Of a stretch of 64,000 nt of DNA, positions 10,729-23,716 are shown one piece after another (position 1 is the first letter of the stretch; the number at the start of each line of letters is the position of its first letter). Source of the DNA: Datnioides undecimradiatus. Its lineage: Eukaryota; Chordata; Actinopteri; Lobotiformes; Datnioididae. The DNA lies in contig WARS01000033.1 of NCBI GenBank assembly GCA_008933995.1, positions 10,244,287 to 10,308,286 on the forward strand. The letters run 5' to 3'. The notes beneath the pieces were generated by a model that saw only the letters and a list, made by a program, of their open reading frames with translations, did no database searches and was not told the origin of the DNA. Made by a program: the position numbers and the translations under genes.

Positions 10729-12780
10729 CTGTCAGGGGGGTGGCAGGCAGGGAGAAAGGGAGGGGGGAGGGAGGGGGCAAGAGAGGGAGAGAGAGAGAGA
10801 GAGAAAAATGACGAGTGAGAAGATGTTCACCATGAAAACACAAGTGTTAATGAAATAATGCGCTGATGGCACCAATCTGTCAGACCCTCCAGCAGGCAGC
10901 CTGCCAGAATAAACTGACTCGATCACCGTTACACATTAGCGCTTCGGACTGGCTGGGAACTTGACAATGATACAGTTGTTCTGTTTCTTCGCATACAGTG
11001 GGAGTCATTGTGCACGTCGACTGTGAATTCATCCTGCATTAGTGTTGTATTCACTGGGAGCTATTGAGCAAGTCCCCTTTTATGCATCTGCTTTAATACT
11101 GTAGCTACTTCAATTCAGCACATGGCAAAATACAAGACAAGCTTCTAGACCAACTAAAACTAGGACGCTTTGTGAAGCTTTAAGCAGCAGAAAAGCACTT
11201 TTTTCTCTGTGTCTTGGTGGTAAATGACTTTAAAAAGCAGCCTTTATGATGAGCACATCTCTTGGGTTTCCATTATCCAGAGAGTGTATTTTTTACCGAG
11301 AAAATATAAATATAAATATAATATCTCTGGTCTTAACATCCATTGGGAATTATTCCCTCCAAGCACAGTTTGAATTGTATTAAAAAAGATGAAACGCGCC
11401 CCAGCAGAGGGAGGGCCCTGCAGAATCAAAACAGGTAAGTCATCCAACAGGACTCGTTTACCAGGCTTTATTCTGATTAAAGTTTGTGTGTCGTTTTTAA
11501 ATTTATACTTCAGTGTTCAGGTTTTAAGTTTTAAGTGCAAATATGAAAATCAACAAATCAGATTTTTTTTTTTTTTTACACAGCATATGCAATAATTCGT
11601 GTTGCAAAGGATCTACTGAGTGGGTTCTTTCATCTGAACTGAATGAGCCTCCATCACGGACACAACAGGTGCGGGTAAGACGCGGCACCTATGTGAATAG
11701 TAACTCATTCATTATTTCAGCTGAAGTGATATGTGTGTTTCTGTGGTGAGATGCCTTTTGTAAAAAACCTGAAACCCTCTTGTTTCTTGCTTTTGTGGGG
11801 TTTATGTGAGTCCGCGCACTTAAATGAACCCACAATTACACCCATTTTCCATGGGTGACAAGTGTAATGTGTTCAGCCTGCAAGCATTGTGCACACAACG
11901 CAATTTCATTTCAATTCACACGCAAAGACAGCAGAAGACTGCTTTAATTGTGCCACTGTTGAGCATGTTAAGTTTTACTTCAGAGCTGGAGAAGACAGAT
12001 CAAGATGTGAGAGAAAAAGAGAAAAGAAGAGAAACAAAAGATGGCCTACAAGACATTTACCTTATCTGGCAGATACACTGGACAGTGGAGGTTTAACCCA
12101 ATTTTAGAGAAAGAGAGAGAGAGAGAGACAAATTAAACAGGAAGATCTTACTGGCAAAGATCTGGCCAAGTAAGAGTCAGAGAAGAAACAATGCAGGAAC
12201 ACACGACAACACAGAGAGGGGACAGAGTGAATATTCAGCCCAAATGTGTCAACACAGTGTTTTTTAAAAGAAACATGTATCCATCCAGTAAAAGCTAAAA
12301 TAGCACAGAGCATATGTGAAATGTTTTGGTCTGAACAGATACAATCAATGCTGATAAACACAACAGGATAAAAGAGCTGTTTGAGAAGTGGTAAAATAAT
12401 CTGAAGGATAGGCTGCGCCCATCACAACCACCAGATCTCCTACCAACTGAACACCTGCGGGAGGATCCACAGACTTGGCTGATCAACAGACACCAACTCT
12501 TGTTCTGGCTTGTAGCACATTGACACTTCATTAAGACACTTTCTATCTACTCTGTCACCTTTCTCCCTCTGCTGTCACCCAGCGCTAAAATGTGAATCAG
12601 AAGTCAAGTCAAACAGATCCAGGCAAGAAAACAAGAACGCAAACATGAAAACACAACAGGAAGCACTAACAGGAACAGGAATAACAGGAATGACATCTGA
12701 TGGTCACACTGTTAATATGATGCTACCTCAAGATTCAAGACAAAATAAATCTTACTATCACAAATTTATTTACTATAAAA

Positions 12781-13450
12781 GTGTCACCGCCAAAGATTAA
12801 AGTGAAAAGAAAAAGGAAAAAAGAGATCAAAGAGGCAAAGAAACAGCCTGAAGACATTTTTAATCTCTTGCTCTGGTCACTTGGGGGTCAAGGGAAGAAA
12901 AGATATAGAGTACCACTACGAGGAGAAAAAGGAGGGCATGGGTCAAGAGAATCTGACACAGAGAGAAATGTAGCAAAAGAAAAGCAGCAGATAGAGTCAA
13001 GAAGTCAAAAGGAGGCTTTAGCGCGCTCCTCGTGTGAGGCAGCAAAGCCAAAAGAGGAGGAGGTGGGTTGCAGCCTTCAGTGTGGGGAGCGGAGATTTAT
13101 GTGGCCGTAAAACTGGGCTATTCCCTCTTATATGGGGCTCTTCCTGTACCCCAGCCTCCCCGCCTGGCCTGCACACACTTAACTACTCTGACATTTATGC
13201 TGACACAAAAACACGGCGCTTCCTTGCTGCCTCTATTTCCACTCCAAGTCCTGCCATCTTCCCCTTTCCCTCTTTCTCCTTCTCCCCCCCCCCTCCATCC
13301 ACCCTGGCTCGCAATGGCAGGGACACAGGGAGTCTGCGGCGCAAGGTTAAGTACATTATTGACTCCACAGCCTCTCACTTCTCTCCCCATCTTTCCACCT
13401 CTTCCCATCTGTCTAGCTCTTCCTCGTCTTCCTGCCTTCGAGGAGAGTGG
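12781..13450. repeat. Purine tract followed by pyrimidine tract
   Basis: The plus strand is A/G-rich at 12781-13060 and C/T-rich at about 13225-13440. Open frames here (for example 13034-13654, 206 codons) have a composition driven by these tracts, rich in Ser, Pro, Lys and Arg, and are not convincing genes. A 21-23 bp direct repeat, GGTTAAGTACAT then ATTGACT, occurs at 13345 and 13449. Confidence 0.55.
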
Positions 13451-14003
13451 TTAAGTACATCATTGACTTCCTCCAGCTACGTCTGTCTGACTTCAAGTCT
13501 GCACGCTTGGATCCACCTCAGGGTTTCCCCTCGCCTATTAAACTCTCAAGCGACCCACTTAAACCACATTGAGGGTACTAAAGTTTTTTTTGTTTTGGTG
13601 TTTTTAAAGCAGCCCAGTCAATTTCTTTTCCTGACCACCCAGAGGAAAATATGAACACTCAGAAAAAAGAAGTGGGACATGAAATAGTTTTGTGGATGTA
13701 TTTGTTACTCCGACCTTGTAAATGAGTCGCTTTAGAAGTTGTTTGAAGCATTTACAACAACAGGGTGTTTTGTGGCATGGGTCTAACTAAACACAGAGGA
13801 ACTTTTAACCAACCGGCCAACTGAATTAGCACAAAAAAGGGGTTAATTTTGGCCAGAAGTATTTATTCAGGTGTCTGGTGATGGCTTTCATTTGTTGCAT
13901 TAGATATAAAACACACCCACACAATTTTAAATGGACAGGTCATGTTTAGAAAAACCAGGATGTGGAAAAACATCATAAATGCTTAAGTTATCTAAACTAA
14001 AGT

Positions 14004-14037
14004 TAGCTGCTGTTACCTGAAAAATCATTCAAAACAG
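14004..14037. repeat. Dispersed repeat module, copy A
   Basis: TAGCTGCTGTTACCTGAAAA and the bases after it reappear about 1.04 kb away at 15043-15075 with few changes. Weaker similarity continues downstream (GGAACA, then CAGTC, then GACTCC-like text). This looks like an old duplicated module or two copies of one repeat family. Confidence 0.5.
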
Positions 14038-15042
14038 ATGGGAACAAACCTATATCCAGTCAACCCCACTCATGGGAAGTGGAATAGGCTAATCTCCTCT
14101 CTTATCAATCAACAAAGCAACCTGGGATCAATTCCCAGTTGCTGTGCCTTCAGCTTGGCCACAAAACTCCATCAAACACATGTCTGAGAGCTTGAGGGTT
14201 GGGAAGCCTGTCGACTCGCCGACTGACTGCACTAGCCTGCACAGTCTTGCTGGCTGGTTGAGTGGTTGGTTGTGTGAAAGATGTGGGATCTGAAGAGGAA
14301 CAGCGTGAACTTCACTGCTTGCTGGCAGGTGAAGAAGCAGCTGGTGATTCCACGTGTATTGGGGTAAACACACATCTGTCTACACTACAGATGTTTGCAC
14401 TGCATACTGTATGCCAGGGAAGCACAGAGTCATTCCAAGTCGAAGCCGCTCACTGAGCACCTGTGTGGGTTTATATCTGTGAGCGGCGCAACGTGTTAGC
14501 AACTCTTTTTAGCCAGCTAATCACACACAACAAGGTGATGTCACGTGCAACAGCCATACACCATGGACCAACAGCGGGAGTTAGCAGTGACAAAGCGAAG
14601 GTGGCAAACCCAAATTGCACAAAAATAACTGCATGAGTGCAGAAGATGCATGACAAAAAACTTTTACAGGTACTGGGTCGACAAAACCGCAACAGCACAA
14701 CAGTCAAAAGCGGCAAAAGCAATGCAGGGAGGTGCACTGGGACAATATCAACAGAGACATTTTGCCATTTCAGAACATGGAAAAACACAGGTTTAAGAAA
14801 TTAAAGTTCATAATTGCTGAATTCCATAATACGCCACATAATAATTTGCTGCGTTTTGGCAGCAAAGCACACACACAAATAGAGATTTTAAAGTCTCTGG
14901 AGGGAATCTCTGTCCGTCAAGTACTAATGTACTCTGCTTCAAATGTCTCGGCAACTGAGGTTCAAGTGATTTTTGCTTTGGCATCCTGAATGGCTTTTTT
15001 ACCACTTTGGCCAAAAAGAATTTAAAAAACGAGGCTTCAAGA

Positions 15043-15075
15043 TAGCTGCTGTTACTTGAAAATCCTTCACAACAG
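15043..15075. repeat. Dispersed repeat module, copy B
   Basis: This is the partner of the module at 14004-14037, in the same orientation. The copy carries a short insertion before the shared CAGATGG text. No coding content is recognised. Confidence 0.5.
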
Positions 15076-16110
15076 GTTTTGCATTTAACAGATGGTTGAC
15101 ACTTCAGTCTGGAACAGAAACTTAGATTCAGTCGAGCAGACTCCCGTCTTCACAAAAGAGGGGAAAAGTTTTCACACTGACATATCAGTGAGCTTGTGGC
15201 TAGCTGCTGACATTTGGTTTTCATTTGGTTTGCTGACAACGCTAACCAGCCGAAGCTTGGCTGAGTGCGAAAATCCAGAAATGTATTCCCTGTTGTGTGA
15301 AGACAGCCCTCAGTGATTCTCCCTAATTTTGGTTTTTCTTTTTCTTTTTTTGTTACAGCAGCAGTTGGGAAATCATTTGGATTTTGGTTCCACTTTTGCT
15401 GTTTTTAGTTGTAAAACCGTGTTTGGCTATGGGTGTTGTGATAAAAGCACAACTTCCAAGCAGCAGTCAAACACGTCCTTGATTGAATGCCTACCTCAAG
15501 AGGAAAATTGGACTTCCTCGCTGTATTGACCAGAGTGGCAAACCATCACCAGCCACTCTGGCGAGTTTTGGCTGAAAGTTGTTTAGTAATTGTGTTTCCA
15601 TTGCAGTTATCGGCTATTGCATACAACAACTTTTATTTCAGTTACATTAAGTAATGGATCTACAGGCTGCTGCTGTGTTTAATGACCGGATAAGGGGTTC
15701 AGTGTCTCTGTCACATGTAGCTGTCATGGAGTGTGAACCTGTGATTGTAAGCTGACAGGACAGTCTCTTTAACCTCTTGTTCTGGTGGCAGCCCAGCATT
15801 TCCAAATGCATATGTAAGGAGGGAACTGCTGACCCATTAAAGGGAGAGAACTGACGGTAATTGGAAATGTCACTGTATCTCCTTAAAAATCCCGCCCCCC
15901 TTCATTTTTGGAGCGGGATCGCCTGAGTCACGAGGCAGTTCTGCATTCGCCAAGAAAAGTCTCCCATTTCATTCTCTCCATCTCTCTTATTCTTTGTCTC
16001 ATACCTGATATCCTCTTTTCCCCTTCTACTCTATCTCTCATCCTTGGTTTCCATGTCTACTGTATGTCTCTCTGTCTCCTTTCCCCCTCGTGCACTACAC
16101 ACAAACCCCT

Positions 16111-16268
16111 TCTCAATCAGACCAGTGAACCAGAGCCCAGACTGTAGGATTGAGATATTACTTGTTCTCTGGAGAGATGGAGAGGGTGAAGGAGGAAAAA
16201 GGGAGACAGAAAAAGACTCTCAAATGTATAACTTCATCTCAATCAGTCCAGTGAACCAGACTCCCAGT
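16111..16268. repeat. Short direct repeat pair (about 31 bp, 126 bp apart)
   Basis: TCTCAATCAG, one variable base, then CCAGTGAACCAGA occurs at 16111 and again at 16237, each followed by a CCCAG-like end. The interval is purine-rich. It may reflect a local tandem duplication. Confidence 0.6.
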
Positions 16269-17639
16269 CGGCACTGGTTTACTTCCTGAACACAAAAGCA
16301 GAAGAAGAGATAGAGACAGAGAGAGAAAGGTGAGAGACATACAGAGAGAAACAGGGAGAGAGTCTGCAACAGTCAGGCTGCTGTCTTGCCAAACAGCTTT
16401 AACAGATGGTGCAGGGACCTTTTATCTCTACACCTGCATTTCTTATAAATGCTATAAGTCACATTCTTTTATAACTGTATCCATTTTTTATTTGACTTTT
16501 GACTTTTTTGCTGCTTAGTAGGTCTGATGACTGAAAGAGCGACTCTCCTTGAAACCACTTCATTAAATCTTTTACATTTGTTCAAAACATCCAGTGTCAG
16601 GTAGCTCTTGCAGGGGAAGTGGATCCTCTTCAGTGTTCAGGAAGTCATACCTTTTACATTTGCAGCAGCAGCTAGCACAATTCAAAAGATGATAGCAATG
16701 ACTATTATAGGTGTCAATCACACTGTTGTTGGTGCAAATACAGCTAAGATGTTAACTGTGTTGAACAGGAAGTCTTACAATAAATGTTGATGCGGTTGTT
16801 TCTACTTCCAACATGGCCACCTGTTGTACTATAACTTACAATATATGGTTATAAACACTATATTTCACACTGTATTTCTTCTGCTTGTAACGTCTGATAA
16901 TGATTGATTAATGTTCTAACATCTTCTGCTTTACAGCAGTGCATCATTGTGTGTATGTATTATCCTCTCTTTTACTGGTTTTTGTTGCATTATGATCCCA
17001 TACTGTACCAGCACTGTCTAAACCTGCACTCTGTCAGAGCTGAAGCACGACAATAGCTGGAGGCAACCAGCTGTCAGAGTCAATGAAACCATGTTGTACG
17101 AAGGAGAGAAAACTATCAAACAGGAAAGAAATGCATCCACGTTGTAAAATAGTGTGGTTGTGGTTTGGCTAAACATTTCTGACAAATAAAAAACAGGTCC
17201 CCTGGCTAAATGAAGGTAGAAGAAAGGAAGTGTGGAACAGAGCAGAGAAAGAGAAGGGATCAGAGGTTCAGAGATCAATATGGGAATGAGAGGGAAAAAA
17301 TAGGAAAAAAATGGCTGATGTCCCAGAAGATGGGAGGACAGAAATATGTTGGACTGGAAAAAAATCCAGAGTGTGGGACAGTTTGACACCAACGAAGACA
17401 AAGAGAGACAGCAGGAAGCTTGCTGAAGAGTTACAGAAACAGACAGAAAGGCTCTGCTCAGCTCCACACAAACAAAATTACATTTCGGAACATGAATGTA
17501 CGGAATATAAACATAACCTGGCACTGGCGTGTAAGCAACATATGCACAACACACTAATGGCAACGAAACCACCTCAGACTTTAAAGCCCAGATCAAACCG
17601 CTTTTTAAGAGTCTGTAGCTGTATCATGATGCATTTCTG

Positions 17640-17790
17640 AGTGAATCGGGATTAGCAGGCGGGACAAAAACGTGGGCGTGTCAGGACAAACAAGGAGAGT
17701 TGGATGCTCGCCTCTATTCAATCGCGGCAGACTAACACCCTCACCGCCCACGTTACCGGAACAGGCAGACGCACCACTTGAACTGCAGGA
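17640..17790. promoter_or_regulatory. CpG-rich patch with inverted EGR-like sites
   Basis: AACGTGGGCG at 17669-17678 and its exact reverse complement at 17745-17754 match the EGR core (GCGTGGGCG) at all but the first position. The patch has far more CpG than its AT-rich flanks. It could be an intronic enhancer or minor promoter; function is inferred only. Confidence 0.3.
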
Positions 17791-18441
17791 GATAAAGGAA
17801 GCTAACTAATGAATCTGAGCTCTGTGCCGCTAAAAGGTGAAGTCTGATTGATGGCTGCATGTCAAGATGTAAATGTATTGGTTTGTTCAAGCTCATGTGA
17901 GCTAACATCTGTTTTACAGGAGGAAAACATGACTGGATTTGGAAATTTTTTGCATCCTTTTCTCATTTATTACAATGTAAGGTGTACAATATGACCCGGG
18001 ATGTGATCTAAAAAGGTTAAAAAGGTCATTTTTCATTCCATCTTGACCTTAAGCTCCCTATATCCTGCTGTAATCACCATGCTATATTAAACAGAACTAG
18101 CTTTTCTAATGAGTTCATTTATTTCAATAATAAGCTAATGGTGTGAATATGAACTCTAAACCTCAAAGCTAGGAGAAACAATTTTAACAAAATCAGTTTT
18201 TCCTTGTTAACACTTAGATCTAATAGGGGGAACCTGTGGTGCAAGTCTGTCTAATGTGTTGTGTGGTTCCCAATGATGTGCAAACACACAGTCAGGCAGA
18301 CGTCACCATGGTGACACACTAACCTGCCTGATGTGATGCGGTGTCAGGGAAAGAAAGAATAGGAGAATCAAGCATGCAGACGTATACATTTCTATACATA
18401 CACACACCAGACCAGTAGACATAAAAACACATTCAAACAAA

Positions 18442-18445
<4 letters not shown>

Positions 18446-18484
<39 letters not shown>

Positions 18485-18628
18485 TGTTGGCAATCAACCC
18501 ACTGCCCTGTGGCCAAGCTATGTTACATTAAAGAGCTATGTGACTGGGTTGTGGCCTCCTTTTCATGCATAGCTCACATTAGCCAAGGGGAAATGAATGG
18601 CAGCCAGACAATGCACAGTGCGCACGCG

Positions 18629-18670
<42 letters not shown>
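18446..18670. repeat. Two (AC)n microsatellites
   Basis: There are pure AC runs at about 18446-18481 and 18634-18670, separated by about 150 bp of unique sequence. Open frames of alternating Thr-His or Cys-Val across them are translation artefacts. Confidence 0.95.
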
Positions 18671-18674
<4 letters not shown>

Positions 18675-20635
18675 AAACAGAGGAAATGGCCAACAGCATG
18701 GCTAATAACTGAATCAGCAGGATTTGGTGTGATTGATCCAAAGGTAATCATCACTTTGCTGAAGGTTAAATACTAAATATCAGCCAAGAGCACAACTCCT
18801 CGCAGTGTTCAAAGACCAATCTGGTCGACTTTCATCATATATTTCCATTAATTTGTTAGTCAGTTGTGTTTTGGATCAGCTGACGACACTGACAGTGAGG
18901 TTAAAGCTGGGTGGTGCTAAGCTGAGAATTACACATCACAAAACTTTATGTACCAATAAAAAAAAAGAATAAACTGCCCCTCCCTGATGACCGCAACAAA
19001 ACTAACAAAGGAGCAAGGGAGATCTCCGTCAAGACCAGTCCATACACACCAACAAAGTCCTGTTTAGCAACCTCGCTCTGTAAAAGGTTGACATCCCAAA
19101 TCAGATAAATAAATAAAACACATCTCTTGTCTGTGCCAGCACCAAAGAAATCATCCAAATCAATTCAACATATCAACAAAAATGACACTGACACTCTGCC
19201 TCATCCATCAAGGTTTACGTTGAAACATCTCTGTACATTTCACTTTACAAACCACAACATGAGTGAAGAAAATAAAAGCCAGAAATAAAAATGTCTAAAA
19301 CTCACACACAAAATTGAAACTTCACACTCTACACAGGTTCTAATGGTTTGAGGCCAAATCCTCCAGCTCTCACATGAACACTATCTGCTGGCGTAAGCCA
19401 CATTTTCTGTGTACAGTTTAGTGTCAGCCCAAAACATTTACAATAAGACAAACAGCGAGAAGGTTGACTAATGCATGCTGGGAAAGCCAAGTCGCCTGGG
19501 GAGCTAATTAATTGGCTGACTATGACACTGCCGAGAGCACTGTGTCTGACTGAGCGTTTAAAGGGGACCGTTCTCTGCAACGTGCAACAGATCTGGCCTG
19601 AGAAAACAGCCGGAGCTGGACACCGAACTGCAGGTGGGGATGAAAATAAGGTGTCAGCTATTTTAACCTGTTCACGGGATCTGTAACACAACCGCGTGCT
19701 ATTAAAATAAGGTAAACCTCAGCACAGAAGTCCCGGTTCGAATGTTGAAGGAAAAAAGTCGGGTGAAAACAGCTGTTACTGCTCAAAGACTAACAGTGTC
19801 TACTTGATACATGGCTGTTTCAGGGTGTGCTCACACTTGCAGCATGTTTACAGCAGCTTATTTGCACTCTGGAGAATTTCCCTCTTCTTAGTTTTGTTCA
19901 TCTGGGCAGGTGTGAACAAAGGTGAGGGGATCTGCACCTGAAAATTCCCCTCTGTAAATCAACTCTGATGTGATTACAGGGTAAATAACATGATCGGGTC
20001 ATCTGACAAAATCCTCGTCTCATTCAGCAAAAAAGCCTGGATAGTCCAGGCTTTGGTTCCCTCTCTTTGGCTCTTAATATAATGTGATGAAGAGGTGTTT
20101 AATCGACTTCCATGAATTCCAGTCTTTACCTCTTTAAACCATATCAAACCTGAAAAAGTCACCACATACAAAGATGTTGTGTTGACGAAATTTCCAGACC
20201 ACAGGAACATATATGCATTCTGCTGCGCGTCAGGATGAGAGATAGGAACAGGTTTATCGCTGTATCTTCATCAGCGCAGCCACTGGAACTTTATCAGTGT
20301 CATCGCAGAGTGAGCAGATGCCACCGCAGACGAAAATGGGAAATAAAGTGTCATAAAAAGCGCGGTTTGGTTTTAGAACATCTTGACAGCAGCATACGGT
20401 CTACCTGAGGCAAGAATAAATGTGTTGAAAGGTATTACACTTCAGTCATATAGTATCTGTCAATCAAACTGTGTGACTGGGACTTTTTCCTTTTTCTTTA
20501 CATTTTCTGTTCATTTTGTCACTTTTTAATGTTTAATGTTCTCTTGATGTTTGCTCCGAACAAACCCTGCTGCTGCTGAAAAAGTAGACTTTGCTTCCCT
20601 GTAAAGGCCTACTGAGTATATGTGGCAACTAAGAC

Positions 20636-20918
20636 TGCATCAATGATTTTCCCTGCTGTTTCAGATTATTTGCCAGATTATTCCATTAATCGTTTGATCT
20701 ATCACATGCAAAATGTCTAAAACCCACAAGAATATTCCATCCAAAAGGATATAAAACAGAGAAACGCAGCAGATGCTCACATTATAGACGCTGGGACCAG
20801 CACATGCTTGGTTTTCTGTATTTGCTTTAAAAATGACTTAATCTATGATCGAAATTGTTAGAAAGTAATTGCCTGTCGATTGACTAATCTATTAATCGGC
20901 TAATGGTTTCAGCACTAA
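20636..20918. mobile_element. MITE-like dispersed fish repeat (ATTAATCG family)
   Basis: The element opens with a diverged CTGCAACTAACGATTA-type end, contains CCATTAATCGTTTGATCTAT and a central AAAATGTCTAAAA-like segment, and closes with CTAATCTATTAATCGGCTAA and GGTTTCAGCACTA. These terminal and internal texts recur very commonly in fish introns as a non-autonomous element of about 280-300 bp. There is no coding capacity. Confidence 0.65.
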
Positions 20919-21062
20919 ACTGGCAGCAGATTCAGCCATGACTGTTTTATTGATCGGCGCTTGAACAAAGAGAAACAGACGTTTATTTGTAGAAACATGA
21001 CAAAGATTATTAAATTTAGCAATCTATTCTGAATAGGAAGACAGGATGTTTGCTGGACATTT

Positions 21063-21320
21063 TGCCTGTCTGTCTGTCTGTCTGTCTGTCTTCAAGCTTC
21101 CTAATCTGTCTGACTGGCTGCGTCCCATTTGTCATTCTGTCCATCCGTCTGTCTGCCTGTAAGCTTGCCATCTGTCTTTCTGTCTGTCTGACTGCTTGAC
21201 TCTTTGCCTCTCTGCCCGTCTACCCATTTGCCTGCCATCTGTTTGTCTGTCTGCAAGTATGTCACCCCTCTGCTGGGTTGTCTGTCTCTCTGTCTGTTCT
21301 GTCTGTCCACTCCCTCAGTC
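21063..21320. repeat. Degenerate (TCTG)n tetranucleotide array
   Basis: A pure (TGTC)n run at about 21067-21091 passes into roughly 230 bp of degenerate CTGTCTGT text. The opposite-strand open frame at 21101-21400, rich in Asp, Arg, Gln and Thr, is a shadow of this array. Confidence 0.85.
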
Positions 21321-21478
21321 AGCTCTGTAGATGACAGTGCATTTACCTCAGCAGAAACTGTGTTGTAGTTCAGTGTCTTTTTTTCAGCACTTTGCAGCAC
21401 TTAAGGTCAGCACACTACAACGGTTGCCATGATGGTGATCTATTATTAAGAGACTGTAGCTGCAGAGGCCCAGCGGGC

Positions 21479-21479
<1 letters not shown>

Positions 21480-21527
<48 letters not shown>

Positions 21528-21685
21528 ATACACACACAGTACTCTCTTGAGATGAGTAGGCAGTCTGGTTGTCAGGACATTAACTGAATGCTGGAACATC
21601 TGGACACAGACTCACATGTGCGTGCCTGCACACACACACACACACACACACAAAAAGCATCAGGCGTGCACACAAGCACAGCTTT

Positions 21686-21742
<57 letters not shown>

Positions 21743-22087
21743 CCGGAGATTCAAACAACACTTTTGGTATTATATTTTTTTTTTTCTTATGTAGCACAAC
21801 AAGCATTAAAAAAATATGTCAATGGTGCCGATGATGAAGGTGCCCTGTAGCTTGCAGAGCAACAGGCTTGACACGCAAAACACTATGACACAGGCATCGA
21901 CAACAATCTGTGGAAGAAAAGCTGTTGGCCAAGTAGCAAACACACGCACATACACGCACATATGCACGCATACACACATCAAACTGGCCGGTGCTCAGAG
22001 CTCCTTGAGGAGCCAGAGGTCAGTCAGTTTGATAAAGAATCCTTGCATATAAATTGCTTCATAACAAGCCATCTCTCAGAGGCAGTG

Positions 22088-22136
<49 letters not shown>

Positions 22137-22843
22137 TGCATTGATTGTGTGTGTTTATTTATGGCCCCACGTGTGTCTCTGTCTTTCACTATGATCCTGA
22201 TGTTTGTTTTGTGTGCCTGTCTGTGCGTGCGTGTATGTGCGTGTACGTGTGTCTGTGCATGTGTGTTGATTGAACAGAGTTAGAGCTGCCTGGGGAACAA
22301 AAAGCCTAAAAAACATCTAAAAGGCCTTTGGCAACAACCAAAGAGCTGCTCTCCCTTTGCTACTTTCTTCTCCTCTTTCTTTTTCTTGTCTCGCTTTCTT
22401 GCCATCACTCACTTTCTTACCTTCACACTGCCTCCATTATCATTTCTTTCCATCACCATACTCTAAAGGTTCTCTCCTTTACTGCTGCTCTCTACATCCC
22501 TTTGGTCAGCTAACTCACCCTCTCTCTCACCTGTCACCCCCTTCTTTCCTCTCTTCCTCCCTGTTAGTTCTCATCTCACTGAATATTTCCTCTTCTTCGT
22601 AGAGAAAAAAAAAATGACAGACAAGATGAGACGGGGTGGACAGGAGTGTGTCTGTGTGTGTGTGTCTGTGCATGTGTGGAAAAGCACTCGCCTGTGCAGT
22701 GTTAATGCTGTGTGCACAAGCAAGACAGCAACAGCTAGAAGGCATGCAGGGAAGACTGCAACACAGACATACACACACACACACGTCCAAATCTATTTTC
22801 ACTCTCTTTCCTTCAGTCTCCTCCCCATCCCATCTCCCACACA

Positions 22844-22903
<60 letters not shown>

Positions 22904-23060
22904 GAGCTATTTTTGGACAGAACCACTAGAGAGAAGGTAGGCAAAAAAGAGAGGTTTATACCGACAGAGTTTGACAGGTAGAGAGAGAAAGAGCACCAAA
23001 GACAAGAATCACAAAGATTTATAAAGTGAGGTTGAGACCAGGGAGAAAAAAGACAGAAGA

Positions 23061-23119
<59 letters not shown>

Positions 23120-23231
23120 GAGAGCGCAAGGAAGACAGACAAAGACAGATGAGAGAGAGAGAGGGAGAGAGGGGAACAGAGATGGGGAAATAGGGCAACT
23201 ATTATGAATGAGCTGAAAGAATGAAAATGTC

Positions 23232-23288
<57 letters not shown>

Positions 23289-23353
23289 AAAAGTGTGAGC
23301 AAATGCGTGATGTCGGGTATCCAGAATTTACCTTAACATCAAACACTCATGCA

Positions 23354-23392
<39 letters not shown>

Positions 23393-23667
23393 AGTAAAGA
23401 TGCATGAGTGCATGAGCTTGCCAAGAAAAGAAAACGAAAAAAAGAAAACACATTTGACACACATCACACACATCAAACACACTCATCAGGGCTATGCTAA
23501 CAGGTGTGCAAGAAAGAAGAGACTGCAACCTACCCACACAGTCAAACATGAAAAGCCAGAAACATGGACATACACACACACACACAGACACACATTTCTC
23601 TTGCTCAGTATATGGATAAAATATGCAGAAAACCATCCTTCAACATCCTGTCATTTCAGGAAGAAGA

Positions 23668-23715
<48 letters not shown>
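21480..23715. repeat. Microsatellite cluster: (CA)n, (GT)n, (GA)n
   Basis: At least eight long dinucleotide tracts fall within 2.3 kb: CA at about 21481-21526, 21632-21651, 21688-21741, 22852-22898 and 23359-23388; GT at about 22090-22132, 23232-23278 and 23674-23714; GA at about 23064-23112. CA-rich and GT-rich tracts alternate in orientation, so a transcript could pair between them. Open frames of repeated Cys-Val, Thr-His or Leu-Ser in this stretch are not genes. Confidence 0.93.

Positions 23716-23716
<1 letters not shown>

Noticed and set aside
12781..13110. Lys/Arg/Glu-rich open frame starting MSPPKIKVKRKRKKE
   Set aside because: It looks like a nuclear basic protein only because the DNA is a purine tract; no splice or family support.
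13034..13654. 206-codon plus-strand open frame
   Set aside because: The composition is dictated by CT-rich sequence and there is no recognisable domain or coding-like codon use.
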